A model generated the notes under the pieces. It was not told where the DNA came from and searched no databases. It saw only the letters and a list, made by a program, of their open reading frames with translations. Shown piece by piece: positions 1 through 9,072 of a DNA stretch of 64,000 nt. Source of the stretch: Thiomicrorhabdus sp. (GTDB lineage: Bacteria; Pseudomonadota; Gammaproteobacteria; Thiomicrospirales; Thiomicrospiraceae); NCBI GenBank assembly GCA_015487495.1, contig WFPP01000067.1, positions 1 to 64,000 on the forward strand. The letters are read 5' to 3'. Position 1 is the first letter of the stretch. Each line of letters begins with the position of its first letter. Both the position numbers and the translations under genes were made by a program.

Positions 1-166
1 CTCCTGATTTAATGTTCACTAAGGTGCTGGTTTGCACTTCGTTGGGATTAAAGTGTTGACGGTGAACGCTTTGGGCTTGAAACATGAGGTCGTTGAAGGG
101 TTGATTCATAATGGCTTGAATCTCTTTCAGTGTCCAGTCGTGTCTGATTTTCCCAAAACTATCCAT
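1..166 (-). CDS. bioB: Biotin synthase, N-terminal part (cut by window edge)
   Basis: The minus strand from the ATG at 166 encodes 55 codons before running off the window. The N-terminus has the family's WTL...[14 protein letters not shown] segment and [14 protein letters not shown], ending at STLVNIKSG, just ahead of where the radical-SAM CxxxCxxC loop should follow. BioB inserts sulfur into dethiobiotin, the last step of biotin synthesis, using a [4Fe-4S] and a [2Fe-2S] cluster in the cytoplasm. It is divergent from comF, an arrangement common in gammaproteobacteria. The cluster-binding residues lie outside the window, so only the family call is supported. Confidence 0.9.
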   Translation of the reverse strand, partial: MDSFGKIRHDWTLKEIQAIMNQPFNDLMFQAQSVHRQHFNPNEVQTSTLVNIKSG

Positions 167-235
167 GTTTGTCTCTCTTTCGATATACTGACGGCAATGG
201 TGACTATTATAACGCGTTGAAGGGGGGGAGAAAAT
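167..235. promoter_or_regulatory. Divergent bioB/comF intergenic region with G7 tract
   Basis: On the minus strand a perfect TATAAT lies at 211-206, about 40 bases before the bioB ATG. A 17-base spacer would place its -35 at 234-229 (TTTTCT, a weak match). The G7 run at 222-228 falls inside that spacer. On the + strand the same run (GGGGGGGAG) is the only Shine-Dalgarno-like sequence before the TTG start of comF at 236. The -10 is seen directly; the -35 and the dual role of the G run are inferred. Confidence 0.5.
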
Positions 236-937
236 TTGAATTTTTTTGAACATTGGGTTTTGCCTCCAACTTGTGTTGTAACGGGGTTACCAGCAGAACG
301 TTTTGATTTGTTAGAAACACTCTTTTTGGCTTTAAAAAGGCCTGATGATGTGTGTCCTGTTTGTTGTGAATGGAGTCTTAAAGAGGGCGGAAAGCGAGTT
401 TTGTGTGGTGCTTGTTTAACTCACCCTCCGGCTGTCTGTCGAACACAGGTGGGTTTTTATTTTTCGGGATTGGTTCGGCAGTTTGTTTATGATTTGAAAT
501 ATCATCAAAAGCCTGAATATGCGAGGTTGTTGGCAGAGATGATGGTTGCAGAAATTGGAGAGGAGTTAAAGTTGTCAGGTGTACAGGCTCTTTTGCCAGT
601 ACCTTTGTTTTCGTTAAGACGACGTGATCGGGGTTACAATCAGGCAGAATTAATTGCGAAAACATTGGGAAAATTATTGGGTTTGCCTGTATTGAATCAA
701 AGTGTTTTTCGTATTAAAGCGACGCCATCGCAAACTCAGTTAACCGTTAAACAGCGTTATCAGAATTTAAAAGGGGCGTTTGTTGTGGAGAGCGATGCTT
801 TTTCCTCTTTTTCTCATATTGCGTTGGTGGATGATGTGATTACTACGGGAGCCACCATGCAGGTATTGGCGAGTTGTATTCAGCGTAAAACAAAGATTAA
901 GTGTATTGAAGCTTGGGGCATTGCAAAAACAAAATAG
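236..937 (+). CDS. comF: ComF family phosphoribosyltransferase-like protein
   Basis: This 233-residue protein has an N-terminal zinc-finger-like cysteine set (Cys40, Cys43, Cys57, Cys60), then a conserved [11 protein letters not shown] segment. The PRPP-binding signature [12 protein letters not shown] comes near residue 200. This is the ComF/GntX architecture. ComF is needed for DNA uptake across the inner membrane during natural transformation in competent bacteria; in non-competent species (GntX/YhgH) the role is less clear. The start is a TTG preceded by the G7 run acting as ribosome-binding site. The length is normal for the family (about 200-240). comM, another transformation gene, is at 35.5 kb. 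Confidence 0.88.
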   Translation: MNFFEHWVLPPTCVVTGLPAERFDLLETLFLALKRPDDVCPVCCEWSLKEGGKRVLCGACLTHPPAVCRTQVGFYFSGLVRQFVYDLKYHQKPEYARLLAEMMVAEIGEELKLSGVQALLPVPLFSLRRRDRGYNQAELIAKTLGKLLGLPVLNQSVFRIKATPSQTQLTVKQRYQNLKGAFVVESDAFSSFSHIALVDDVITTGATMQVLASCIQRKTKIKCIEAWGIAKTK

Positions 938-1062
938 GGGTGTAAAAACGCATAGGGTATGTTTTTTAACGCTTTAAGTTATTCTCTAAAATTAAGTAAA
1001 CTGGCAAGCGAGGTGGCACATAGGTCATTGTGCAGAACTCAAGTGATTTAATTACTGCTTTT

Positions 1063-1158
1063 TTAAGGAACCTTTGAATAAGTCCATTTTTTACCAGAAA
1101 CAAGCATGATTAATAAAATGACGAAAAGGTTGATTGGACTTAATCAGAGATTTCTTAA
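1063..1158. repeat. ~96-bp inverted-repeat element (family 2)
   Basis: The left arm 1063-1086 starts TTAAGGAACCTTTGAATAAG. The reverse complement of the right arm 1135-1158 matches it at 20 of 24 positions. The interior has no ORF. Single arms of the same sequence occur at 29331-29350, 31159-31181 and 35078-35094. The right arm supplies the stop codon (1155-1157) of the DUF255 gene. It looks like a miniature inverted-repeat element or a doubled IS end; the parent element is not in the window. Confidence 0.65.
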
Positions 1159-3062
1159 GGAGGCGGTGGGGTGGGTGCACATTGATTTAAGGGGAATAAG
1201 TAGCTGGCGTAGTCAATGGGGTTTTTTAAGAGGGTGTTGGCAGTAAAAAGTAAGGTATTGGGTTCCAGACAACTAACGAGTGCTGCGGGGCTAGGAATGG
1301 CATTGTCTTTTATTTGCCATTCGCCCTGCTGTCCAGGAAGTAAGGGGGTGGCATGGTAGTGCCAGCCAGAGTTTGTTAAAAAGGTCTGTTTTATGGTGGT
1401 TTTAAGGGTGTTTAGCGTTGTTTTTAAAAACGTTGGTTTGGTAGGGGGGGAGCTTTTTTGAGTGGCAAGGTGCCAGTCTTGAAGTCCTTGGTAGATGAAT
1501 GCGTAGTCTTCAAGCGTGGCCTGTTGCATGAATTTGCCTGTTTTAGAAAGGGCGCGAGGGGGCGTTTGTTGTTGAATTAAGCCTGCAAGCCGTTTTGCAA
1601 GAGCTTCTCCTTTTTGTTGGTAAAGCGGTTGTTTTAATGTGCGGTAAGCTTGAGCATAGGTGGATAAAATGAGGCCGTTCCATCCTAAAATACTTTTGCT
1701 GTCGGTTGGTATTTGGTTGGCTACTTTTTGGAGAGAGGTGCGAATTGTTTTCCATTGCTTTTCTGGAATGATGGGGGAAGGGGCGGGGTGCCATCCAAGT
1801 TCATAGGGAGGTGCTTGGTTTAAGTTCCAGGCTGTGTGGACAAGTGTAAAAATAGGGGGGGGAAGAATTTTTTGAAGACGTTTTTTTGACCATAAGTAGT
1901 CTCCCCCTTCCTGGTTTTGAGCATCAATTGCGGATTGGCTACTTTGATAGAGTTGCGTGATTGGGTTGTAAAGATGTTGTTGTAAATATGACAGGGTTTG
2001 TTGTGCTGTTTTTAGGTAGTCTTGACGTTGAAAGCGTTCTCCCGCTTGCAGGTAGACATTGGCTAACAGGGCGTTGGTATAGGCCATTTTTTCAAAATGG
2101 GGGGTTTGCCATTCGGGATCAACGGTGTAGCGGTAAAACCCTCCATGAATATGGTCAAATAAGTGTTGGGATTGCATTTGATCAAGGGTAAAGAGCAGCC
2201 ATTCTTTTATGTTTTCAGGAAGTGTTTGTAGGGTAAGAAGGCTAAGTAATAATGGTGCATTTGGAAATTTATGACTGTCAGTTAATCCTCCACTTAAATC
2301 ATCTTTTTGATCTTCCAGTTGGTGTAATAATTTGGAAGTGAATTTTTTTGCAGACAGGAATGTAACGGAAGGTTGAAGGGCAGGGGGGATAAAATTTTCG
2401 GCTAAATGGCGAATTTGATTGGGGTGTTTGCTCCATGTGTTAATAATGGTGTGTAATGTTTGATTAAAGTCGGTGTTGTTAAGGTAGATGAATGCGGCAA
2501 ACGGATAGCCTTCTGGAGTGAGTATCACGTGTTGTGGCCAGCCTGCCTGGCCTGTGGCTTGCTGTGAAAATTCAGTTAAGACTTTATCGAGTTCAGGATT
2601 GAGTTCGCGATCCAGTTTAACGGAGATAAAATATTGGTTAAGGTAAGTGGCGGTGATGGTGTTTTGATAACTTTCTTGGTGCATTACGTGGCACCAGTGG
2701 CATGAAAAGTAGCCACTGGAGATAAAAATTAATTTATTTTGGGTTTGGGCCGTTTTTAATACATCGGCACTCCAGAGTTGCCAGTGAACGGGGTCTTGTT
2801 CGTGCATGGCCAAGTAGGGGCTGGGGTGTTGTTGCAGTGCGTTGGTGACTGAATGTGTTGATTCTTGAGTTGGTTGTTGGGTAAACGTAATGGTAGGGTT
2901 GCTGGCAAAGCTGTTTACGGAGAAGAGTTGTATGATGTAAATAAGAGTGCATTGCCAAACACTTTTCCCCCCTGATTTTTTAAACCATTTTTGAAGTAGG
3001 GGAGGAGAATATTTAGGGTTTGTTTTGTTTGGTGGACTCATCTGCGCTGTTTGAAGGGACAT
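1155..3062 (-). CDS. DUF255 thioredoxin-like protein, probably exported
   Basis: The protein has 635 residues. A hydrophobic stretch at about 35-52 ends in NSFA and looks like a signal peptide after a long basic n-region. Then come HPSPYLAMHEQDPVHW, the thioredoxin-type CHWCHVM (Cys121/Cys124) and, further on, GGFYRYTVDPEWQTPHFEKM. These are hallmarks of the DUF255/YyaL family: a thioredoxin fold plus an alpha/alpha-barrel. The biochemical role is not established. The start at 3062 overlaps tatC by 50 bases; Met8 (3041) is an alternative. Two G runs of 7-8 on the + strand (1444-1450, 1855-1862) give Pro-Pro runs. The C-terminal codons end in repeat family 2. Confidence 0.75.
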   Translation of the reverse strand: MSLQTAQMSPPNKTNPKYSPPLLQKWFKKSGGKSVWQCTLIYIIQLFSVNSFASNPTITFTQQPTQESTHSVTNALQQHPSPYLAMHEQDPVHWQLWSADVLKTAQTQNKLIFISSGYFSCHWCHVMHQESYQNTITATYLNQYFISVKLDRELNPELDKVLTEFSQQATGQAGWPQHVILTPEGYPFAAFIYLNNTDFNQTLHTIINTWSKHPNQIRHLAENFIPPALQPSVTFLSAKKFTSKLLHQLEDQKDDLSGGLTDSHKFPNAPLLLSLLTLQTLPENIKEWLLFTLDQMQSQHLFDHIHGGFYRYTVDPEWQTPHFEKMAYTNALLANVYLQAGERFQRQDYLKTAQQTLSYLQQHLYNPITQLYQSSQSAIDAQNQEGGDYLWSKKRLQKILPPPIFTLVHTAWNLNQAPPYELGWHPAPSPIIPEKQWKTIRTSLQKVANQIPTDSKSILGWNGLILSTYAQAYRTLKQPLYQQKGEALAKRLAGLIQQQTPPRALSKTGKFMQQATLEDYAFIYQGLQDWHLATQKSSPPTKPTFLKTTLNTLKTTIKQTFLTNSGWHYHATPLLPGQQGEWQIKDNAIPSPAALVSCLEPNTLLFTANTLLKNPIDYASYLFPLNQCAPTPPPP

Positions 3063-4077
3063 CGGGTAATTCCGTGGTTTCTTCAGGCGGTTTTTTGGCC
3101 TGATTTTGACGGTATTGTTTGTCCAGTATACTCATTTCGGAGTCAATTTTCTCAAATTCACTGTCCCAATCGAGGTCATCATCAACTTGATCTTGATAGC
3201 GGGTATCAAAGTTGTATTTGGAGGCCTCTTTTTCAGTGGGGGATGCGTTGGTTTGAGGTGAGCCACCAGAGGGTGGGTTAGGGGCTGGGTTGATATGATT
3301 TTCTTTTTCGTTTTTATTATCTTTGTTGTTGTTTTCGGTACGTCGTTTCATAATGTAAGCGCCAACCAATAGTCCAAGTTCAAACAGTAACCACATTGGT
3401 ACGGCAAGCAGTGTTTGAGAAATAATGTCTGGTGGGGTTAATAACATGCCAATAATAAAGGCGCCAACAATAATGTATGGACGAGAGTGGCTAAGTTTTT
3501 TTGCGGTAGTCATACCCGTTAAAATAAGTAATACGGTTACCACGGGCACTTCAAATGCCATTCCAAAGGCAAAAAACATTTTGATAACAAAGTCTAAATA
3601 GAGCGAAATATCGGTGGCAATGGTCACGCCATCGGGTGCGGCTTGTGATAAAAACCCAAAAACCAGTGGAAACACCACGTAGTATGCAAAAAGGCCGCCA
3701 GCATAAAATAAAAATGAACTAAAAAAGAGAATGGGGGCAATTAATTGTTTCTCATGGGAGTAGAGTGCTGGGGCAATAAAGCGCCAAATTTGATATAGCA
3801 AAAAAGGCATGGCCAAGTAGATGGCAAGCACAAAACTTAACTTAAACGGGGTTAAGAAAGGTGAGGCCACGGCGGTGGCAATCATGCTGGTGCCTTCGGG
3901 CAGGTAGCGAGTTAATGGCTCGGATATGTAGAGGTAAATCTCATTGGCAAAAGGGAACAGAATGAAAAATAGAATGATGATGGCTAATATTGAGCGGGTT
4001 AGGCTACTTTTAAGTTCAAGCAAGTGCTGAACTAATGTCATTTCTTGATCACTGGGGGGCAATGCAGAGTTACTCAT
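3013..4077 (-). CDS. tatC: Twin-arginine translocase subunit TatC with long C-terminal tail
   Basis: The core, residues ~1-245, has six membrane segments and family residues including the N-terminal LVQHLLELKSSL helix (the L-EL-R region that contacts the RR signal) and the FAFGMAFEVPV segment. TatC recognises the twin-arginine signal peptide in the inner membrane. At 354 residues it is about 100 longer than usual. The extra part is a hydrophilic tail rich in Asn, Pro, Ser and then Asp/Glu (~248-354), of unknown role. It is last in tatA-tatB-tatC, 9 bases after tatB. Tat export would serve cofactor-loaded periplasmic proteins. Confidence 0.95.
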   Translation of the reverse strand: MSNSALPPSDQEMTLVQHLLELKSSLTRSILAIIILFFILFPFANEIYLYISEPLTRYLPEGTSMIATAVASPFLTPFKLSFVLAIYLAMPFLLYQIWRFIAPALYSHEKQLIAPILFFSSFLFYAGGLFAYYVVFPLVFGFLSQAAPDGVTIATDISLYLDFVIKMFFAFGMAFEVPVVTVLLILTGMTTAKKLSHSRPYIIVGAFIIGMLLTPPDIISQTLLAVPMWLLFELGLLVGAYIMKRRTENNNKDNKNEKENHINPAPNPPSGGSPQTNASPTEKEASKYNFDTRYQDQVDDDLDWDSEFEKIDSEMSILDKQYRQNQAKKPPEETTELPDVPSNSADESTKQNKP

Positions 4078-4086
4078 AGAACTAAA

Positions 4087-4614
4087 TTACTGTTTAGAGG
4101 GGGGGGGAGAGGCATCGGCACTGGAAACAGGGGGTGTTTTGTCTGTTTGATTTGTGGATGCAACAGTGGTGTTTTTAGAAGCAACAGAGGGTGGCATCAT
4201 GCTTTGGGTCTCTTTTTGGGGGGCTTCTAAAGGAGAATGCGGTGTATTTGGTGCTTGATTAAACTGGCTACGTGTAGATAGGTTAGGCGTGTTATCTTGC
4301 TTGATGTCAGTACCACCAAAATTGGGGCGTTGTAATTCATCAAGGTTTAGCTCTTTATTAAAGTCTAATCCTGATCGAAGTTGATGGTTGATTTGATTTA
4401 TTTGTTGTTGTTGCTCTTCGAGGTTAACCGATTCTTTAAAGTCTTTAAGGGTTTCTTGTACTTGGGTATCTTGTTTAACGGAATGAATAAAGTGACGTAT
4501 TTTGCCTGTAAGGCGCCCAATTTTACGTGCAACTTCTGGCATGCGTTCTGGCCCAATAACAAGCAGAGCAATAATGAGGACAACAAACAGTTCAAGAAAG
4601 CCAATATCAAACAT
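4087..4614 (-). CDS. tatB: Sec-independent translocase protein TatB
   Basis: This 175-residue protein starts with MFDIGFLELFVVLIIALLV, a single membrane helix, then the GPERMPEVARKIGR amphipathic helix typical of TatB. A long low-complexity Pro/Ser/Thr tail follows. TatB works with TatC as the signal-peptide receptor. The start is supported by AGGTG eight bases upstream. Codons just before the stop are three prolines written as C9 (G9 on the + strand, 4099-4107). Loss of one C would move the stop to a TGA overlapping the tatC start codon (ATGA); gain of one would stop translation one codon after the run. Confidence 0.93.
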   Translation of the reverse strand: MFDIGFLELFVVLIIALLVIGPERMPEVARKIGRLTGKIRHFIHSVKQDTQVQETLKDFKESVNLEEQQQQINQINHQLRSGLDFNKELNLDELQRPNFGGTDIKQDNTPNLSTRSQFNQAPNTPHSPLEAPQKETQSMMPPSVASKNTTVASTNQTDKTPPVSSADASPPPSKQ

Positions 4615-4657
4615 TTAGTAACACCTGTAAACAAGACGAAATGTATTTCTCATCGCC

Positions 4658-4903
4658 TTAGGGTTGATTTTTTTTGTTTTCGGTTTTCTTTTCTTCTGCG
4701 ACGACGTCAAACACGTTTTCGCTTGTTGTTTTTTCTAATGATTTATTGCGTTCTTCATTTGTTGTGTCTTCGTCTTTAACGGCTTTTTTAAAACCTTTGA
4801 TGGCACTGCCCAAGTCACTGCCCAAGTTTTTTAGACGTTTTGCTCCAAAAAGAACAAGTACGATTGCAAGAATAATAAGTAGCTGCCAAATGCTGATGCC
4901 CAT
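4658..4903 (-). CDS. tatA: Sec-independent translocase protein TatA
   Basis: The start is the ATG at 4903, with GGAGA seven bases upstream, giving 81 residues. A longer upstream reading frame to 4999 has no family similarity. [20 protein letters not shown] is the single membrane helix; [20 protein letters not shown] is the amphipathic helix with the FG hinge. TatA forms the size-adjustable pore that moves folded proteins across the inner membrane. It is the first gene of tatABC, 43 bases before tatB. The charged tail from about residue 48 is family-typical. Confidence 0.95.
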   Translation of the reverse strand: MGISIWQLLIILAIVLVLFGAKRLKNLGSDLGSAIKGFKKAVKDEDTTNEERNKSLEKTTSENVFDVVAEEKKTENKKNQP

Positions 4904-5194
4904 ATGGGGTCTCCATTTTTTTAAATTAACGTGAGGCCTTTGTATAAAAAGGGAACACAGATAAAGAAGGTTAAAAGTACGCTTGTTTTTCTGCCTCAAC
5001 TTATCCCTTAAAGGAAGTTGAGTTTTTGTTTTGTGCCTTTTTTGTGTAAAGGCCTCAACGTGGTTTTACGTTGGTTGTTTATGATTTTTTTAAATCATAC
5101 CAGAATATTTTTCATCTGGGGATTAGGGGATGTATATTAGCAATGGATTAGGATATTTTATATGCTTCAAAGCCCTTTTTGATTTAGAAGAAGG

Positions 5195-5527
5195 TTATTT
5201 AGACGGTTTGTTCCCTAATAAGTGAATATGGAGATGAAAAATTTCTTGTCCTCCTGATTCGCCAGTATTAATTTGGGTTTTAAATCCATCGAGTCCTTGG
5301 GCTTGTGCTAACTGGGGTAAAAGTAGCATCATATGTCCCATGCAGTCTTTGTCTTCTGGCGTAAGATCAAATAAGGTGGGAATGGGTTTTTTGGGAATAA
5401 TTAACAGGTGTACGGGTGCTTTGGGATGAATGTCATTGATTACAATGCATTTGTCATCTTCGTATACAAATTCGGTAGGAATTTCTTTATCAATGATTTT
5501 ACTAAACAGTGTTTTTTCTTTAATCAT
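5195..5527 (-). CDS. hinT: HIT family purine nucleoside phosphoramidase (HinT-like)
   Basis: This 110-residue protein has the full histidine triad HLHIHLL near its C-terminus (~96-102) and N-terminal DKEIPTEFVYEDD and HPKAPVHLLIIPKK. HinT-type proteins hydrolyse adenosine phosphoramidates in the cytoplasm. It is downstream of hisE on the same strand (48 bases) and upstream of tatA, so it belongs to the his-HIT-tat string frequent in gammaproteobacteria. The motif is complete and the length normal. The gene symbol is by family resemblance. Confidence 0.9.
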   Translation of the reverse strand: MIKEKTLFSKIIDKEIPTEFVYEDDKCIVINDIHPKAPVHLLIIPKKPIPTLFDLTPEDKDCMGHMMLLLPQLAQAQGLDGFKTQINTGESGGQEIFHLHIHLLGNKPSK

Positions 5528-5575
5528 GGCATGCGCCCTTTTTTCACTTGAGTTTGTGATAAGTTTTACGTTTAA

Positions 5576-5914
5576 TCAGTTTTTTCGGCTGGCTTTTTCT
5601 TCATGTCCTGATAGCCCAAAACGACGTTGTAGTTCTTGGATGACATCATCACTTGACAGGTTTTGGGAAGCCAATAATATCATGGTATGAAACCATAAAT
5701 CGGAAATTTCATAAATAAGGTGGTCTTTGTTTTCTTGATTTTTGATGTGTTCTAGGTCTTTAGCGGCCATAATGGTTTCATTGGCTTCTTCACCGACTTT
5801 TTTTAAAATGTTTTCCAGCCCTTTGCTGTAAAGGCTGGCAACATACGAGTTATCGGGAGATTCTGTTTTTCTGGCTTCCAGAACGGTATCCAGTTGCCTT
5901 AATACCTCATTCAT
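5576..5914 (-). CDS. hisE: Phosphoribosyl-ATP pyrophosphatase
   Basis: This 112-residue all-helical protein of the MazG-like fold has the metal-binding [12 protein letters not shown] motif near residue 40 and the [11 protein letters not shown] segment. It removes pyrophosphate from phosphoribosyl-ATP, the second step of histidine synthesis. Its ATG overlaps the hisF stop (ATGA), implying translational coupling. In many gammaproteobacteria hisI lies just upstream of hisE or is fused to it; here hisI is absent from this position and found at 60.6-61.1 kb instead. Confidence 0.95.
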   Translation of the reverse strand: MNEVLRQLDTVLEARKTESPDNSYVASLYSKGLENILKKVGEEANETIMAAKDLEHIKNQENKDHLIYEISDLWFHTMILLASQNLSSDDVIQELQRRFGLSGHEEKASRKN

Positions 5915-6684
5915 AGTCGTACCTCAATGCCTTGCGCCTGCATGGCTTCTTTTGCTTCTTGAATGGTGTGTTGCCCAAAGTGGAAAATGCTGGCAGCCAA
6001 GGTGGCTTCAGCATGGCCTTTTAAAATGCCATCGCTTAAGTGCTCAAGCTTCCCTACACCACCAGAAGCAATAACGGGAATTTTGATACTGTCGGCAACG
6101 GCTTGGGTGAGCTCAAGGTCGAAGCCATTTTTTGTTCCATCTTTATCCATGCTGGTGAGTAAAATTTCTCCTGCTCCGAGTGTTTCCATTTTTTGTGCCC
6201 ATTCGATGGCATCAATTCCTGTTTCTTTGCGTCCACCATGGGTAAAAATTTCCCAGCGATTTGCTTCGTCTTTCGGGCTGGTTTTTTTTGCATCAATGGC
6301 AACAACAATGCATTGAGAGCCAAAGGCATCGCAGGCTTCTTGAACAAAGCCAGGGTTGAATATGGCAGCGGAGTTGATGGCTACTTTGTCTGCACCAGCA
6401 TTGAGCATGGTTCGAATGTCTTCGACTGTACGAATGCCTCCTCCAACGGTTAGGGGAATGAAGACTTGGCTGGCGACCTCTTCGACCATGTGTACGGTGG
6501 TACTTCGGTCGTGTGCTGTCGCGGTGATGTCTAAAAAGGTGATTTCATCAGCACCTTGTTCATCGTAGCGTTTTGCGACTTCAACAGGGTTGCCTGCATC
6601 TCGAATGTTAACAAATTGTATGCCTTTTACGACACGACCATTGTCGACGTCCAAACAGGGAATGATGCGTTTTGCTAGGCTCAT
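5911..6684 (-). CDS. hisF: Imidazole glycerol phosphate synthase, cyclase subunit
   Basis: HisF has 257 residues. The (beta/alpha)8 barrel carries the catalytic aspartates in [16 protein letters not shown] (Asp11 region) and in [19 protein letters not shown] (Asp130 region), and the two phosphate-binding segments VGGGIRT and ASGGVG. With HisH it converts PRFAR and ammonia to imidazole glycerol phosphate and AICAR. It lies 12 bases after hisA and overlaps hisE by 4 bases. Length is standard. Confidence 0.97.
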   Translation of the reverse strand: MSLAKRIIPCLDVDNGRVVKGIQFVNIRDAGNPVEVAKRYDEQGADEITFLDITATAHDRSTTVHMVEEVASQVFIPLTVGGGIRTVEDIRTMLNAGADKVAINSAAIFNPGFVQEACDAFGSQCIVVAIDAKKTSPKDEANRWEIFTHGGRKETGIDAIEWAQKMETLGAGEILLTSMDKDGTKNGFDLELTQAVADSIKIPVIASGGVGKLEHLSDGILKGHAEATLAASIFHFGQHTIQEAKEAMQAQGIEVRL

Positions 6685-6696
6685 TTGTGTATCGCC

Positions 6697-7452
6697 TTAA
6701 TTCGGTTTGTTGTGAAAAGGAGAGAGAGCATCTGATAAGGCTTGGCCTTCTTTGAAGTTGAGTGTGCCTTCATAGATAGCTCGTCCTGTAATGGCGCCTG
6801 ATACGCCATCTGCTTCAATGCTGGAAAGAGCGGTAATGTCATCAAGATTGGTAATCCCTCCTGATGCAATTATGGGGATTGTTAGGGCGTTTGCAAGGGC
6901 TTGTGTAGCTTGGATATTAACGCCTTGCATCATACCATCTCGGCCAATATCGGTATAAATAATGGCTTCAACGCCATCTTCTTCAAACTGTTTGCCTAGC
7001 TGAGTGACTTCATAATCCGTTACTTCTGCCCAGCCATTAATGGCAACCATGCCTTCTTTGGCGTCGAGCCCAACCATGATATGACCTGGAAATGCTTTGC
7101 AAGCCTTTGAAACAAATTCGGGGGTATGTACGGCTTGTGTTCCAATAATGCAGTAGCTAACCCCAGCATTTAAATAGGCTTCAATGGTTTTTAAGTCACG
7201 GATACCTCCACCAATTTGGACAGGCAGGTCTGGATAGGCCTCTCGTACTTGGTAAACAGCATTGCTGTTTACAGGTTTGCCTTCAAAGGCTCCGTTTAGG
7301 TCAACCATGTGTAAGCGGCGTGCGCCTTGAGAAACCCACTTTTCGGCCATGGCAACAATATTGCCTGAGAAAACGGTTGCGTCTTCCATGACGCCTTGTC
7401 GTAAGCGAACGCATTCACCGTCTTTTAAATCAATTGCTGGGATTAGTAACAT
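6697..7452 (-). CDS. hisA: Phosphoribosylformimino-AICAR-P isomerase
   Basis: This 251-residue barrel paralogous to HisF has [20 protein letters not shown] at the N-terminus with the catalytic Asp8, [12 protein letters not shown] with the second catalytic aspartate, and the phosphate-binding VQIGGGIRD and IASGGI. It catalyses the Amadori rearrangement of ProFAR to PRFAR. It sits between hisH (34 bases upstream) and hisF (12 bases downstream). Confidence 0.97.
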   Translation of the reverse strand: MLLIPAIDLKDGECVRLRQGVMEDATVFSGNIVAMAEKWVSQGARRLHMVDLNGAFEGKPVNSNAVYQVREAYPDLPVQIGGGIRDLKTIEAYLNAGVSYCIIGTQAVHTPEFVSKACKAFPGHIMVGLDAKEGMVAINGWAEVTDYEVTQLGKQFEEDGVEAIIYTDIGRDGMMQGVNIQATQALANALTIPIIASGGITNLDDITALSSIEADGVSGAITGRAIYEGTLNFKEGQALSDALSPFHNKPN

Positions 7453-7486
7453 GTTGATAACCTTTCTTGAAATTTGTTGTGGGGCT

Positions 7487-8125
7487 TTATTGTCCGTTCC
7501 ATTGTAAAAAGTTTTGGAACAGGGTTAGGCCGTGGTCAGCACTTTTTTCTGGATGGGCCTGAATGGCAAAAAGATTGTTGTGGCTTAAAACAGAAGGAAA
7601 TGTTATTCCGTGTGTTGTGGTACCGGCAATGATGGCTTGATTGTTCGGCTGGACATAATAGCTGTGGACAAAGTAAAAACGGCTATTTTGCGGGATATTA
7701 TGCCAAAGAGGATGTTCTTGTGTTTGTTGAATCTGGTTCCAGCCCATATGAGGAACCTTTAGCGAGGTATTGTTGTCCAGTTCAAATTGTTTGACTTCTC
7801 CAGGTACGACGTTCAAACAGGCGACGCCTTCGTTTTCAGTGCTGTGGGACATCAAAACTTGTAATCCCATGCAGATGCCTAAAAAGGGTTTTTCTTGCGT
7901 TGCTTTTTGAACGGGATGAATCATTCCTGTGTTTAGCAGGGCTTTCATGCAGGCTTTTGCGGCTCCTTGGCCGGGAAAAATAATTGCATCGGCGGCTTCT
8001 ATTTCTTCGGGCTTATGGGTGACCAGGATTCGTGTGTGTTTTGGGGCAACATGTTCGGCTGCTTTTGCAACGGAGCGCAGGTTGCCCATGCCGTAGTCTA
8101 TAACGGCGACCAGCTTTTGATCCAT
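7487..8125 (-). CDS. hisH: Imidazole glycerol phosphate synthase, glutaminase subunit
   Basis: This class I glutamine amidotransferase has the nucleophile in [12 protein letters not shown], and His/Glu in [14 protein letters not shown]-terminal [17 protein letters not shown] is typical of the family. It hydrolyses glutamine and passes ammonia to HisF. I start it at the ATG at 8125 (MDQK, 212 residues), which begins two bases after the hisB stop and has AAGGA upstream. A start four codons earlier (8137) would overlap hisB but has its AAGG directly against the ATG. Confidence 0.95.
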   Translation of the reverse strand: MDQKLVAVIDYGMGNLRSVAKAAEHVAPKHTRILVTHKPEEIEAADAIIFPGQGAAKACMKALLNTGMIHPVQKATQEKPFLGICMGLQVLMSHSTENEGVACLNVVPGEVKQFELDNNTSLKVPHMGWNQIQQTQEHPLWHNIPQNSRFYFVHSYYVQPNNQAIIAGTTTHGITFPSVLSHNNLFAIQAHPEKSADHGLTLFQNFLQWNGQ

Positions 8126-8127
8126 GA

Positions 8128-8718
8128 TTAAAGGCATCCTTTGGTAGAAGGAGTTTTTCCATTCATTCGTTCGTCCTGGGCAAGAGCCATACGCAGAGCA
8201 CGACCAAATGCTTTAAAAATGGTTTCGGCTTGGTGATGTGCGTTGTGGCCTCTTAGGTTATCAATGTGGAGTGTGGCATTGGCATGGTTGACAAAGCCTT
8301 GAAAAAACTCAAAGACGAGTTCGGTTTCGAAGTGGCCAATTTTTTCGCGTGTAAAACTGGCATTAAACGTTAGTCCAGGTCGACCAGACAGGTCAATGAC
8401 AACACGGGACAGGGCTTCATCAAGTGGTACATAGGCATGGCCATATCGGGTGATTCCTTTTTTATCTCCAATAGCTTGGCTAATGGCTTGACCTAATGCT
8501 ATGCCGATATCTTCAACTGTGTGATGATCGTCAATGTGTGTGTCTCCAGTTGCTTGGATGGTTAAGTCAATCATGCCGTGCCGAGCAATTTGATCTAGCA
8601 TGTGTTCGAAGAAGGGAACTCCTGTTGTTAGGGATACGTTCCCTTGTCCATCTAGGTTTACGGAAATTTGAATTTGGGTTTCAAGCGTGTTTCGTTCGAT
8701 GGAGGCTGTGCGCATCAT
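8128..8718 (-). CDS. hisB: Imidazoleglycerol-phosphate dehydratase
   Basis: This 196-residue monofunctional dehydratase has the metal-binding pairs [24 protein letters not shown], and [13 protein letters not shown] near the C-terminus. It has no N-terminal histidinol-phosphatase domain as in enteric HisB. It dehydrates IGP to imidazole acetol phosphate. It is the first gene of the run hisB-H-A-F-E, so the promoter should lie upstream of 8718, divergent from the cbb3 oxidase genes. The start may be either of two adjacent ATG codons (8718 or 8715); AGGAC precedes them. Confidence 0.96.
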   Translation of the reverse strand: MMRTASIERNTLETQIQISVNLDGQGNVSLTTGVPFFEHMLDQIARHGMIDLTIQATGDTHIDDHHTVEDIGIALGQAISQAIGDKKGITRYGHAYVPLDEALSRVVIDLSGRPGLTFNASFTREKIGHFETELVFEFFQGFVNHANATLHIDNLRGHNAHHQAETIFKAFGRALRMALAQDERMNGKTPSTKGCL

Positions 8719-9015
8719 GTCTGTCCTGTATTGAATTGTGCCAATATGATAACTGAAAAGTTTTTTTTTTAATAGAAGGATGCGTATTTGGCGACCTTTT
8801 TATTTGTATGGGTATTTGCACTAAGTCTATAATTTAAATGATAAATAAAGGGGGAGTAAATCTCTATTTTTATGATTATAAGTAAAGGTAATAAAGATCA
8901 TAAGTTTTTTTTGGTAGGCATCGTGATTCAGATTCTGGGATAATTCACGGGATTATTTTATGAGAGTCTTTGTTTACACTGTCTTAAGGTTCTGTTCATG
9001 GTTGATGTCTTATTC

Positions 9016-9029
9016 TTGATGTTGATTAA
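9016..9029 (+). promoter_or_regulatory. FNR/ANR-like operator upstream of ccoN
   Basis: TTGAT-GTTG-ATTAA matches the FNR consensus TTGAT-N4-ATCAA at 9 of 10 fixed positions. Its centre (9022.5) is about 62 bases before the start point expected from the TATAAT at 9073-9078, the spacing of class I FNR-activated promoters. FNR-type control of cbb3 oxidases under low oxygen is established in several proteobacteria; here it is inferred. Confidence 0.6.
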
Positions 9030-9072
9030 GTTTCCTTGGGATCGTAGCTAGAAAAGCGTAGAGTTCACACTG

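Noticed and set aside
32-220. A 62-codon + strand frame at the window start
   Set aside because: It is antisense to the bioB N-terminus, whose protein sequence is clearly recognisable on the minus strand.
4904-4999. N-terminal extension of TatA
   Set aside because: The upstream residues have no TatA character; the ATG at 4903 has a good GGAGA and gives the standard start.
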